Source: VRUE01 sp963718755 (lineage in GTDB: Bacteria; Actinomycetota; Thermoleophilia; Solirubrobacterales; 70-9). From it: a DNA stretch of 64,000 bases. Position numbers and translations under genes: made by a program. Positions 14,995 to 23,037 of the stretch are shown here, piece after piece; within the stretch, counting starts at the first letter, position 1; the number at the start of each line of letters is the position of its first letter. The DNA lies in contig OY970376.1 in NCBI GenBank assembly GCA_963718755.1, forward strand, positions 2,170,001-2,234,000, given 5' to 3'. The notes under the pieces are model-generated. The model was not told the origin of the DNA. It saw only the letters and a program-made list of their open reading frames with translations, and searched no databases.

Positions 14995-16244
14995 GCGGTT
15001 ATCGGCGGGCCGCGTTGCTCGGCCTGGTTGCTCTGGGCCTGTGGGCCGCGGGTCCTGTCGGCGCAGGGGACCCACCTCCCCCCGCGGTAGCTAAAGCTTC
15101 CTCGGGGGAGGTCCCCCCTACGCCGCCACCCGCGGCAGAGGCGCCGGAACTTGCCGCACGAGCTTGGGCGTTGATCGATGCCCGCTCGGGGGACGTGCTG
15201 GCAGCGCATGAGGCGTCGCAGCGGCTACCGATCGCGAGTACTACGAAGATGATGACGGCGTATGTGGCGCTGCAGGAGCTGCCGCTGAACAAGATCGTCA
15301 CGGTTGCTCCCTACGAAGCGATCTATGGCGAGTCGTTGCTGGAAGTGCCGCCGGGGGAGCGGATCAGCGTGCGTGACCTGCTTTATGGGCTGATCCTGCG
15401 CAGTGGCAACGACTCTGCTTATGACCTCGCTCTTGCCGCAGCTGGCTCGGAAGATGCGTTTGTCAGGCAGATGAACCAAAGGGCTGCTGCGCTCGGCCTC
15501 TCGAACACCCATTACGCCAACCCGATCGGGCTCGACGAGGCGGGCAACTACTCGAGTGCGCTGGATCTGACGGTGCTGGCAAGGCGGCTGCTGCGCGATC
15601 CGGCTTTCGCCGAGATCGCCGATTCGCGTAGCGCCGAGCTGCGCAGCCTGCGACCACCGCGCCGGATCGAGACGCTCAACGACTTCCTGCTCGCCGAGCC
15701 CTGGGCGACGGGGGTGAAGACTGGCCACACCTTTGGTGCCGACTACGTCCTGGTCGGCTCCGGCCGGCGCAAAGGGGTCGAGCTGATCTCCGCCGTGCTC
15801 GGCACCTGGACCGAGTCGGCGCGCGATTCGGAGACCGAGCGGCTGCTCGAGTACGGCTTCTCCCAGTACCGCAAGCGGACCCCGATCCACGCGGGGCAAG
15901 TCCTTGCCGAAGCGGACGTCCGCTACAGCGGCGACGAGCTGGCGCTGCGCGCGGCGCGCACCGTGGCGATCGGGGTGCGGCGTGGTCAGCGGCTCACGGT
16001 CAAGGTGCGGGCACCTGGCGAGGTCGAGGGGCCGATCCGCCGCGGCGCCAGGCTGGGCCAGGCGATAGTCCGCGTCGATGGCCGGCGGGCGGCGGCGGTG
16101 CCGCTTCGCGCCGGCAACGCCGTGGCCAAGGCGAGCGTGCTGGATCGGGTCCGCAGCTTCGTCGTCGACAATGCGCTCTGGTTTGTGCTGGCGCTGTTCG
16201 GGATACTGCTTGCGGTAGTCCTTCTGAGGCGCCACAGGCGATGA
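14991..16244 (+). CDS. D-alanyl-D-alanine carboxypeptidase (S11)
   Basis: A 417-residue DacA/DacF-type low-molecular-weight penicillin-binding protein that trims the terminal D-Ala of peptidoglycan stem peptides. It has an N-terminal signal segment (ALLGLVALGLWAAG), the SxxK motif in IASTTKMM, SGN in ILRSGNDSA, and KTG in GVKTGHTFG. A C-terminal beta domain precedes a membrane helix (ALWFVLALFGILLAVVLL) and RRHRR tail that anchor it outside the membrane. A short proline-rich stretch after the signal is encoded by a hairpin (15074-15112). The stop overlaps the next gene by ATGA. Confidence 0.93.
   Translation: MSGYRRAALLGLVALGLWAAGPVGAGDPPPPAVAKASSGEVPPTPPPAAEAPELAARAWALIDARSGDVLAAHEASQRLPIASTTKMMTAYVALQELPLNKIVTVAPYEAIYGESLLEVPPGERISVRDLLYGLILRSGNDSAYDLALAAAGSEDAFVRQMNQRAAALGLSNTHYANPIGLDEAGNYSSALDLTVLARRLLRDPAFAEIADSRSAELRSLRPPRRIETLNDFLLAEPWATGVKTGHTFGADYVLVGSGRRKGVELISAVLGTWTESARDSETERLLEYGFSQYRKRTPIHAGQVLAEADVRYSGDELALRAARTVAIGVRRGQRLTVKVRAPGEVEGPIRRGARLGQAIVRVDGRRAAAVPLRAGNAVAKASVLDRVRSFVVDNALWFVLALFGILLAVVLLRRHRR
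15074..15112. repeat. In-frame hairpin in the carboxypeptidase gene
   Basis: ACCTCCCCC (15074-15082) pairs with GGGGGAGGT (15104-15112); the loop contains AGCTAAAGCT. Flanking G and C runs extend it with a 3-nt bulge. It encodes the Pro-rich linker after the signal peptide. No second copy found in the window. Confidence 0.5.
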
Positions 16245-17197
16245 TTCTCACCGTAACCCTCAACGCCGCAATCGACCGTACGGTCGCGGTTCCGAATTTC
16301 CGCCTCGGCCACCGCCATCGCGCGGTCGAGAGCCGCACCGTCGCCGGTGGCAAGGGGATCAACGTCGCCCGCGCCCTGCGCCTCCTCGGCCGGCCTGTGA
16401 TCGCCGCCGGCTTTGCCGGCGGCCCGACCGGCAACCGCGTGCTGGAGCAGCTGCGCAAGGAGGCGATCCTCACCGACTTCACCTGGATCGCCGGTGAGAC
16501 GCGAATCAACATGGCGGTGATCGATCCGACCTCGGGCGAGCAGACCGAGATCAACGAGCGTGGTCCGGCCGTCAGCCCGGAGGAGGTCGAGCGCTTCGTC
16601 GAGCGGCTGCGCTACCTCGCCGAGGGGGCGAAGATCTGCGTGCTCGCCGGCACCCTGCCTCCCGGGGCCGGGGCAGAGCTCTACGCGCGTCTGGTCGAGG
16701 ACCTGCGCGAGCGCGGCGTCACATCGATCCTCGATGCCGAGGGAGAGGCGATGCTGGCCGGCGTGCGCGCCGGTGCCTCCGTCGTCACCCCCAACGAACC
16801 CGAGGCGGAGGAGCTGGTCGGGCAGGAGTTCTCCGACCGCGAGGACTTCGTCCACGGGCTCTCCGAGCTGGTCCGGCTCGGCGCCGGCGAAGCGGCGATC
16901 ACCCGCCCCGACGGCTGCGTTGCCGTGGTCGGGCAGGGAGCGGACCGCCGGGTGCTCGAGGTCCGCACCAAACCACTGGAGCCGGTCTCGACCGTCGGCT
17001 CCGGCGACGCCTTCCTCGCCGGCTACGCCGCCGGCCTCTACGACGGCCGCGAGCCGGCCGACTGTCTCGCCTACGGGGTCGCCTGCGGCGCCGAGTCGAC
17101 CCAGCACTTCGGCGCCGGCACCGTCGACCGCAACCGGGTCGAGCGACTGCTCGACGAGGTCGAGGTGCGCGATCTGGAGGTCCACGCGGAAGTGTAG
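16241..17197 (+). CDS. PfkB-family sugar-phosphate kinase (1-phosphofructokinase-like)
   Basis: A 318-residue ribokinase-superfamily enzyme of the FruK/LacC/PfkB hexose-phosphate kinase branch: MILTVTLNAAIDRTV at the N-terminus, VAGGKGINVARALRLLG, AGTLPPGAG, and the C-terminal anion-hole motif TVGSGDAFLAGY with the catalytic Asp. It phosphorylates a sugar phosphate (fructose-1-P, fructose-6-P or tagatose-6-P); no phosphotransferase genes are adjacent, so a glycolytic PfkB role is as likely as fructose use. The start overlaps the carboxypeptidase stop. Confidence 0.88.
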   Translation: MILTVTLNAAIDRTVAVPNFRLGHRHRAVESRTVAGGKGINVARALRLLGRPVIAAGFAGGPTGNRVLEQLRKEAILTDFTWIAGETRINMAVIDPTSGEQTEINERGPAVSPEEVERFVERLRYLAEGAKICVLAGTLPPGAGAELYARLVEDLRERGVTSILDAEGEAMLAGVRAGASVVTPNEPEAEELVGQEFSDREDFVHGLSELVRLGAGEAAITRPDGCVAVVGQGADRRVLEVRTKPLEPVSTVGSGDAFLAGYAAGLYDGREPADCLAYGVACGAESTQHFGAGTVDRNRVERLLDEVEVRDLEVHAEV

Positions 17198-17217
17198 GCT
17201 GACTGTTCAACGCCTAC
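17194..17217 (+). terminator. Weak hairpin between fruK-like gene and guaB3
   Basis: GTAGGC (17194-17199) and GCCTAC (17212-17217) flank 12 nt, starting in the stop codon of the kinase. No T-tract; weak attenuator or chance. Confidence 0.25.
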
Positions 17218-17235
17218 CTTCCTTGGAGGATCGAT

Positions 17236-18441
17236 TTGGAGATCGACATCGGTCGCGGCAAGAAGGGGAGGCGCGCCTACGGTTTCGATGACATCGCGAT
17301 CGTTCCGTCGCGCCGCACCCGCGATCCCGACGACATAGACATCAGTTGGACCCTCGGCCCGTACCGCTTCGAGCTGCCCCTCGTCGCTTCGGCGATGGAC
17401 GGCGTGGTCAGTCCCGATACCGCTGTGCTCGTCAACCAGCTCGGCGGCCTCGGCGTGCTCAACCTGGAGGGGATCTGGACCCGCTTCGAGAATGCCGAGG
17501 AGCAGCTGGAGAAGGTCGCTGCCGCGCCCAAGCTCGAGGCGACCCGGATCATGCAGGAGATCTACAACGAGCCGGTCAAGCCTGAGCTGATCGGTAGGCG
17601 GATCGCCGAGATCAAGGAGCGCGGCGCCGTCGCCTGCGGCTCGCTCACCCCGCAGAAGGTGCGTGAGCACTATGAGATCGCGGTCGAGGCGGGCATCGAC
17701 ATCCTCGTCATCCAGGGCACGGTGATCTCCGCCGAACACGTCTCGACCACGGTCGAGCCGCTCAACCTGAAGGAGTTCATCGCTGAAGTGCCGGTGCCGA
17801 CCGTGGTCGGCGGCTGTGCTTCCTACTCGACCGGGCTGCACCTGATGCGGACCGGCGCCGTCGGCGTCCTGGTCGGCGTCGGCCCCGGCGCCGCCTGCAC
17901 GACCCGCGGCGTGCTCGGGATCGGCGTGCCGCAGGCGACCGCGATCGCCGACGTCGCCGCCGCCCGAGCCCAGCACATGCTCGAGACCGGCGAGTACGTC
18001 AACGTGATCGCCGACGGTGGTATGCGCACCGGCGGCGACGTTTCCAAGGCGATCGCCGTTGGCGCCGACGCGGTGATGGTCGGCTCGCCGTTGGCCCGCG
18101 CCAAGGAGGCGCCTGGGCGTGGCTTCCACTGGGGGATGGCGACCTTTCATCCCTCGCTGCCGCGTGGCACCCGCGTCTCGACCAAGCAGGACGGCACGAT
18201 GGAGGAGATCCTGCTCGGCCCCGCCCAGGAGAACGACGGCACCTTCAACCTGATGGGGGCGCTGAAAACCTCGATGGCCACCACCGGCTACGAGGACATC
18301 CGTTCCTTCCAGCGGGCCGAGGTGATGGTTGCCCCGGCGCTACAGAGTGAGGGCAAGAAACTGCAGAACGAGCAGTCGGTAGGCATGGGCTCGAATGGCA
18401 GGGCGGCGGTCTCCGCCGGTGTTGGAGTCGCCGACGACTGA
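17236..18441 (+). CDS. guaB3: GuaB3-type IMP dehydrogenase-family protein
   Basis: A 401-residue TIM-barrel protein beginning with IGRGKKGRRAYGFDDIAIVPS, the hallmark of the actinobacterial GuaB3 branch of the IMP dehydrogenase/GMP reductase family. It lacks CBS domains. The catalytic loop has GPGAACTTRGVLGIGVPQ with the active-site Cys, and VIADGGMRTGGDVSKAIAVGADAVMVG binds phosphate. The exact reaction in this branch (IMP dehydrogenase or GMP reductase-like) is not settled by sequence. Starts at TTG 17236 behind TTGGAGGA. The 3' end overlaps the guaA start, supporting a guanine nucleotide operon. Confidence 0.92.
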   Translation: MEIDIGRGKKGRRAYGFDDIAIVPSRRTRDPDDIDISWTLGPYRFELPLVASAMDGVVSPDTAVLVNQLGGLGVLNLEGIWTRFENAEEQLEKVAAAPKLEATRIMQEIYNEPVKPELIGRRIAEIKERGAVACGSLTPQKVREHYEIAVEAGIDILVIQGTVISAEHVSTTVEPLNLKEFIAEVPVPTVVGGCASYSTGLHLMRTGAVGVLVGVGPGAACTTRGVLGIGVPQATAIADVAAARAQHMLETGEYVNVIADGGMRTGGDVSKAIAVGADAVMVGSPLARAKEAPGRGFHWGMATFHPSLPRGTRVSTKQDGTMEEILLGPAQENDGTFNLMGALKTSMATTGYEDIRSFQRAEVMVAPALQSEGKKLQNEQSVGMGSNGRAAVSAGVGVADD

Positions 18442-20005
18442 GGCCGGCGCTCCTGCGGCGCCGGCCCAAGCCTCGGAGGAGGTGCTGGTCCTTGATTTCG
18501 GGGGCCAGTACTCGCAGCTGATTGCGAGGCGTATCCGCGAATGTGGCGTTTTCGCCGAGCTGTTGCCGGCGACCGCTTCTGCTGAGTCGATTCGTGAGCG
18601 TGCGCCCAAGGGCCTGATCCTCTCTGGGGGTCCCGCCTCGGTTTACGAGCCGGGGGCGCCGCCGTTTCCCAATGAGTTGCTCGATCTCGGCATCCCGATG
18701 CTCGGCATCTGTTACGGGATGCAGGTGATGGTCCAGGCGCTTGGCGGAAAGGTCGAAGCGGCCGAGTCGGGCGAGTTCGGGCGAGCCGAGTTGACGCTGC
18801 GCAACAGCGGCGGTCGCTTACTTGCGGGCCTGCCCGAGGAGCAGAGCTGCTGGATGAGCCACCGCGACGCGGTCTTCGAGCCACCGCCGGGCTTCACCGC
18901 GCTTGCCTCGACCCCGGCGTCGCCTGTCGCCGCCTGCGAGGCGCCGGACCGCGGCCTGTACGGGATTCAGTTCCACCCCGAGGTTGTCCATACGCCCTAC
19001 GGCACCGAGATCCTGACCCGTTTCCTGCGCGAGATCGCCGGCTGCGAGGAGCAATGGTCGGCGGAGTCGGTGATCGCCGAGCAGATCGCCGCGATCCAGG
19101 CCCAGGTGGGCGACGGTCGCGTCATCTGCGGCCTCTCCGGCGGCGTCGACTCCTCGGTCGCGGCGCTGCTGGTCCACCGTGCGATCGGCGAGCAGCTGAC
19201 CTGCGTTTTCGTCGACCATGGCCTGATGCGCCTGAATGAGGCCGAGCAGGTGGTCGAGGCCTTCGGCCAGTTCGGTATCCCGCTCGTTCACGTCGACGCC
19301 GAAGAGCGCTTCCTCTCCCGCCTCGCGGGAGAGGATGAGCCCGAGCGCAAGCGCAAGATCATCGGCGAGGAGTTCATCCGCGTCTTCGAGGAGGAGGCGG
19401 CCAAACTGGAGGACGCCGCCTACCTGGTCCAGGGAACCCTCTATTCCGACGTGATCGAGTCCGGCGGCAGTGACGCCGCCGCCACGATCAAGTCCCATCA
19501 CAACGTCGGCGGCCTGCCCGAGGACCTCGAGTTCGAGCTGGTCGAGCCGCTGCGGATGCTGTTCAAGGACGAGGTGCGCAAGGTAGGCGCCGAGCTGGGA
19601 TTGCCCGAGCGGATGGTCTGGCGTCAGCCCTTCCCGGGCCCGGGTCTCGGGATCCGTATCGTCGGCGGCGAGGTCAACAAAGAGCGGCTGGACATCCTGC
19701 GCGCCGCTGACGCGATCCTGCAGGAGGAGATCCGCGCCGCCGAGCTCTACCGCCAGCTCTGGCAGTCCTTCTGCGTGCTGCCAGTCGTGCGCTCGGTCGG
19801 CGTCCAGGGGGACGGCAGGACCTACGCCTACCCGATCGTGATCCGCGCCGTCACCTCCGACGACGCGATGACCGCCGACTGGGCCCGCCTCCCTTACGAC
19901 CTGCTCGAGCGCGTCTCCAACCGGATCATCAACGAGATCAAAGACGTGAACCGCGTGGCGTTGGACATCTCCTCCAAGCCCCCGGCGACCATAGAGTGGG
20001 AGTAG
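18395..20005 (+). CDS. guaA: GMP synthase (glutamine-hydrolysing)
   Basis: Converts XMP to GMP using glutamine and ATP. The class I amidotransferase domain has DFGGQYSQLIARRIRE, the nucleophile in MLGICYGMQ, and His-Glu in GIQFHPEV. The ATP pyrophosphatase domain has LSGGVDSSVAA, and the C-terminal dimerisation domain ends PATIEWE. The first in-frame ATG (18395) lies within guaB3; GTG 18419 or TTG 18422 would remove 8-9 poorly conserved residues and are equally possible. A P2 palindrome follows the stop. Confidence 0.97.
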   Translation: MAGRRSPPVLESPTTEAGAPAAPAQASEEVLVLDFGGQYSQLIARRIRECGVFAELLPATASAESIRERAPKGLILSGGPASVYEPGAPPFPNELLDLGIPMLGICYGMQVMVQALGGKVEAAESGEFGRAELTLRNSGGRLLAGLPEEQSCWMSHRDAVFEPPPGFTALASTPASPVAACEAPDRGLYGIQFHPEVVHTPYGTEILTRFLREIAGCEEQWSAESVIAEQIAAIQAQVGDGRVICGLSGGVDSSVAALLVHRAIGEQLTCVFVDHGLMRLNEAEQVVEAFGQFGIPLVHVDAEERFLSRLAGEDEPERKRKIIGEEFIRVFEEEAAKLEDAAYLVQGTLYSDVIESGGSDAAATIKSHHNVGGLPEDLEFELVEPLRMLFKDEVRKVGAELGLPERMVWRQPFPGPGLGIRIVGGEVNKERLDILRAADAILQEEIRAAELYRQLWQSFCVLPVVRSVGVQGDGRTYAYPIVIRAVTSDDAMTADWARLPYDLLERVSNRIINEIKDVNRVALDISSKPPATIEWE

Positions 20006-20013
20006 GCCCGCCG

Positions 20014-20062
20014 GACGTGCCGGTGGATAGAGGTCATATATGGCCTCTTAGCACCGGCACGT
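20014..20062. repeat. Palindromic repeat P2, copy 2
   Basis: Arms ACGTGCCGGTG (20015-20025) and CACCGGCACGT (20052-20062), with inner arms AGAGG/CCTCT around a TCATATATGG centre. Outer GACGTGCCG and central TATATGG are shared with 2992-3041. Intergenic, after guaA. Confidence 0.8.
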
Positions 20063-20065
20063 AGG

Positions 20066-20926
20066 ATGCCGTCCTTCGCTGTCTCGATAGCCGCGCTCAG
20101 CCTTTTCCAGGCTGTGCTCGTCGCCCTGCCGCGCGCTCGCCCACCGTTTGCTTGGATGCCGAACAGCCCCTGGTGGGCGTTCGTGCCTGCGGCGTCGATC
20201 CTCGTCGTGGTCTTCGGCATCGAGGCGGCGCCTGGCTCGGCCGATGCGCTGACCTGGCTGGCGTTGCTCGCCGTGCCGCCGCTGGCGGCGTTCGCGCTCG
20301 GCTGGCTCGTGCACGGCACCGCCCCCGCCTGGGCGCTCCTCGTCTTGCCCCTGTTCGTACTCGCCTGGGCTTTGCCGGATGCGCTGGCGGGGGAGACGGC
20401 GCGCGCACTCCTCTCCGGTCTCGCCTGCATCGCCCTGGGCTGGCTGCTGGTCTCGGTCGTCCCCGCGCGCTGGCTGCGCTGGGGGATCTACGCGATGGCG
20501 GCGATCGACGCCGCCCTCGTCGCCGCGGAGCTGCTGCAGGACCCGAGTGCGGTGCTCAGCGCCGCCGCGCCCGCGGGGCTGCCGCGCTTCCAGGTGCTCG
20601 ACTTCGGCGCTGCGCGGATGGGCTTCGGCGACGCCTTCCTTGCGGCCACCGTCGGCTGCCTGCTCGCCCTGCCCGCCGATGGGCCACAAAGCGAACCCGG
20701 GGTTCGCTTTGTGGCCCATCGGCAGCAATGGACCGCGGCGCTCGTTGCGGTCCTGGGCTTGGGGTTCGATCTGCTCTTCTTCACCCTCGACACTCTGCCG
20801 GCGACCGTCCCGGTCGCGCTTGCCCTGGCGCTCTCCGAGCGCCTGTTCTCAGTGCGGGTGACCGATCAGGGTGATCGCGTAGATCGCCACGAACCCCGCG
20901 ACGGTGAGGGCGACGCGGAGCCATGA
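20066..20926 (+). CDS. Polytopic membrane protein with GxGD motif
   Basis: A 286-residue protein with about seven to eight hydrophobic segments. One segment reads WGIYAMAAIDAALVAAELL and the next conserved-looking one RMGFGDAFLAATVG. An Asp in one helix followed by GxGD in the next is the arrangement of intramembrane aspartyl proteases (presenilin/signal peptide peptidase, A22-like); this is inference from the motif alone. After it, a 49-nt palindrome (20675-20723) encodes a polar loop PADGPQSEPGVRFVAHRQQ in frame. The last 78 bp overlap the convergent ZIP gene, so the C-terminal tail is probably not under strong selection. Its start lies just after a P2 palindrome. Confidence 0.6.
   Translation: MPSFAVSIAALSLFQAVLVALPRARPPFAWMPNSPWWAFVPAASILVVVFGIEAAPGSADALTWLALLAVPPLAAFALGWLVHGTAPAWALLVLPLFVLAWALPDALAGETARALLSGLACIALGWLLVSVVPARWLRWGIYAMAAIDAALVAAELLQDPSAVLSAAAPAGLPRFQVLDFGAARMGFGDAFLAATVGCLLALPADGPQSEPGVRFVAHRQQWTAALVAVLGLGFDLLFFTLDTLPATVPVALALALSERLFSVRVTDQGDRVDRHEPRDGEGDAEP
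20675..20723. repeat. Palindrome P4, copy 1 (49 nt, near perfect)
   Basis: Arms of 24 bp, 20675-20698 and 20700-20723, are perfectly complementary around a single central base (20699). It is read in frame within a membrane-protein gene. The arm GCCGATGGGCC...AAAG is shared with a degenerate copy at 36804-36856. Confidence 0.9.
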
Positions 20927-21586
20927 GCCTTTGCCGTCGTGCTCGTGGGCGTGGGCGGCGGGAAGCAGGTCGGTAGCGCCCATATAGAGGAAGAAGCCGG
21001 CGTAGACGGCGAGGAAGTAGCCGAGCGTCACCTCGGAGACCGAGATCAGCGAGCCGACGGCTGCGCCCGCGAGGGGGGCAAGAGCGTCAATCCGCAGCCA
21101 GCGCTTCGCCCGCGAGGCATCGCCGTCCTGGCTGAGCACGAAGCTGACCGTGTTGAGGCCGTCGGCGAAGCCGTGGCCGACCACCGCGAGCAGGACGAGC
21201 AGGCCGGTCTCGGCGTTGACGCTGAAGGCGAGGCCGATGCCGACGCCGTCGGTGAAGGTGTGCAGCGAGAGGCCCATCGCGCCGAGCACGCCGACCCGGC
21301 CGTGCGCCCGTGCCTCCTCGGGGTCGTCGCGGTGGTGGAGGACCAGCACGCGCTCGAGCAGGAAGAAGCCGACAAAGCCGAGCGCGACGAGCGGGACGGC
21401 GTCGTGGGCCTCACCGATGCTCTCGATCGCCTCGGGCAGGACCTCGAGCAGGGCGACGGCGACGACGATGCCGCCGCTGAGCGCGATCACGGTCGGCAGC
21501 GAGTGGTGCAAGCGCAGCGCCGTCGCGCCGCCGGCGGCGATCGCCAGCACGGCCAGCCCCGCCAGCGGGATCGCTACCTCAGGCAT
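20849..21586 (-). CDS. ZIP-family metal transporter
   Basis: A 245-residue ZIP permease, probably importing Zn or a related divalent metal. Metal-binding helices are recognisable: LSLHTFTDGVGIGLAF and VGHGFADGLNTVSF. A His/Asp-rich loop (LHHRDDPEEARAHG) lies between helices 3 and 4, and AHAHEHDGKG near the C-terminus may also bind metal. The ATG at 21586 overlaps the fur stop, so regulator and transporter are coupled. A longer reading to 21856 is only the antisense-phase extension over fur. The 3' end overlaps the convergent membrane-protein gene by 78 bp. Confidence 0.9.
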   Translation of the reverse strand: MPEVAIPLAGLAVLAIAAGGATALRLHHSLPTVIALSGGIVVAVALLEVLPEAIESIGEAHDAVPLVALGFVGFFLLERVLVLHHRDDPEEARAHGRVGVLGAMGLSLHTFTDGVGIGLAFSVNAETGLLVLLAVVGHGFADGLNTVSFVLSQDGDASRAKRWLRIDALAPLAGAAVGSLISVSEVTLGYFLAVYAGFFLYMGATDLLPAAHAHEHDGKGSWLRVALTVAGFVAIYAITLIGHPH

Positions 21587-21998
21587 CGTCGGCGCAGGTC
21601 GTGCAGGTGCCGCGCAGCACCACGTCGTGGGCGGCGACCTCGAAGTCAGCCTCGCGGCTGACCCCCTCGATCGCCTCCTCCAGCGCCTCGCTGACGAAGG
21701 GCGAGAGCTGCCCGCACTTCTCGCAGACGAGGTGGTGATGGTGCAGCTCGGGGTCAACTCGCTCGTAGCCGGCGGCATCGCCGCCGATCGAGACCTGCTG
21801 CACGAGGTGGAGGCGGTCGAGCTGCTCCAGCGTGCGGTAGACGCTCGCCCGCCCAACCGAGTCGAGCCGGCGGTCGATCTCGAGCGCCGTCACCGCGCAC
21901 TGCTCTGCGGCGAGTAGCTCGATTACCTCGCGCCGCGCAGCGCCACTGCGGTAACCGGCCTCGTCGAGGCGCCGCATCGCGTTCTCAGCCCAGTCCAC
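21579..21998 (-). CDS. Fur-family regulator, probably Zur
   Basis: A 139-residue Fur-superfamily repressor. The winged helix spans YRSGAARREVIELLAAEQCAVTALEI to SVYRTLEQLDRL. The regulatory metal site includes the HHHHLVCEKCG stretch, and CEKCG with CTTCADDA forms the structural Cys4 zinc site. Coupling to a ZIP transporter suggests Zn sensing (Zur) rather than Fe. Starts at ATG 21998, with an operator-like inverted repeat 17 bp upstream, so it probably represses its own operon. Confidence 0.93.
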   Translation of the reverse strand: MDWAENAMRRLDEAGYRSGAARREVIELLAAEQCAVTALEIDRRLDSVGRASVYRTLEQLDRLHLVQQVSIGGDAAGYERVDPELHHHHLVCEKCGQLSPFVSEALEEAIEGVSREADFEVAAHDVVLRGTCTTCADDA

Positions 21999-22014
21999 GG
22001 GCCGGACGCTATCA

Positions 22015-22033
22015 GAGAATGAGACTCGTTCTC
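22015..22033 (-). promoter_or_regulatory. Fur/Zur-box-like operator
   Basis: GAGAATGAG-A-CTCGTTCTC is a 9-1-9 inverted repeat with one mismatch, extended by TCA at the right. It resembles the Zur/Fur consensus layout (TGAxAATGA...TCATTxTCA) and lies 17 bp before the fur start. A GAGACTC direct repeat occurs at 22021-22027 and 22039-22045. Confidence 0.6.
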
Positions 22034-22071
22034 AGAAAGAGACTCAAGAGCGAATCTACGGGCACTTCTCC

Positions 22072-22983
22072 CTAGGAGTAGCTATCCCACTTCTGGAGAT
22101 AGCCCAGCGGGTCAATCGGGCTGCCGCCCTCGTACCAGCCTGGCGCGGTCCACATCTCGAAGTGGAGGTGGCAAGCGGTCGAGGAGCCGGTGCTGCCGAC
22201 GACGCCGATCGGTTCGCCGGTGCGGACCGTCATCCCCTCCTGCAGCGGCGAGGGTTCGAGCATGTGCATATAGGCGGTGTCGTAGCCGGTCCCCTTGCCG
22301 TCGATGACGAGGTAGTTGCCGGCGGCGCTCTGGTAGCCGGAGTATCTGACGCGGCCGCCGCGAGCGGCTACCAACGGCGTCCCGCACTTGGCCATCACGT
22401 CCTGTCCCTCGTGGGTGTGGCCGGAACGCCCGGCGCCGAAGCGCGCGCCGCCGCTGCCGTAGTCGTGGGCGCCGAGGATCGGGAAGGCGTAGGCGAAGAG
22501 GTCGAAGCTGAGGCTGATCGGCTCGGCGTCCGAGGAGCTGGCCGAAGAGCGCCGCGCGGCGGGCCCGCCGGTCTGCGGCAGAACTCTGAACGTGTAGCGC
22601 CCGTTGGGCGCCGGCCGGCCGTCACCCGCCGTGCCGTCCCAGCGGATGCTGTCGGCCACGCCAGGTGCGACGTCGTTGCGGAAGAAGCTCTTGACGGTTT
22701 CGCCGCTCGGCCCGACCACGTCGACCCGAAGGTCGTTCTGCGCCTGGTTGCTGTCGATCGAGTAGCTCAAGCGGGGCGCGCGGACGCCGTAGTAGAAGGA
22801 CTTGCGGGGCGTCGTCGTGGCGGAGAGAAGGGTCAGGGCCCCGGCGCTGGGGGCGGGATCCGGCGAGCCGCCACGGCTGGGCGGGGGCGGGGCCGAGCCG
22901 GCGGGAGTTGGGGCGCCACCGGTCAGCGCTGAAGCAGGCGGGGGGAAGCAGGCCAATGAGGCCATTGCCGCCACTATCGACAT
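22072..22983 (-). CDS. M23-family peptidase with FlgD-like Ig domain
   Basis: A secreted zinc metallopeptidase of about 303 residues. The start at 22983 (MSIVAAMASLACFPPPASALTGG) gives a clean signal peptide and has GGAG 7 nt upstream; an upstream reading to 23037 lacks that. A Pro-rich linker and a FlgD-type Ig fold (IRWDGTAGDGRPAPNGRYTF) precede the M23 LytM domain: GHTHEGQDVMAKCGTPLVA (H...D zinc ligands) and CHLHFEMW (HxH). Such enzymes cleave peptidoglycan cross-bridges or act as regulators; both ligand motifs are intact here. It is divergent from rplM. Confidence 0.9.
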   Translation of the reverse strand: MSIVAAMASLACFPPPASALTGGAPTPAGSAPPPPSRGGSPDPAPSAGALTLLSATTTPRKSFYYGVRAPRLSYSIDSNQAQNDLRVDVVGPSGETVKSFFRNDVAPGVADSIRWDGTAGDGRPAPNGRYTFRVLPQTGGPAARRSSASSSDAEPISLSFDLFAYAFPILGAHDYGSGGARFGAGRSGHTHEGQDVMAKCGTPLVAARGGRVRYSGYQSAAGNYLVIDGKGTGYDTAYMHMLEPSPLQEGMTVRTGEPIGVVGSTGSSTACHLHFEMWTAPGWYEGGSPIDPLGYLQKWDSYS

Positions 22984-23037
22984 ATATCTCCAACAACCAC
23001 CAAGCCAAGGCCCGGCGCCAGCTCTGCTGCGTGCCAC

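Noticed and set aside
19311..19335. 11-bp hairpin inside guaA
   Set aside because: The encoded residues match the usual GuaA sequence and length there, and no second copy was found, so it is probably coincidental.
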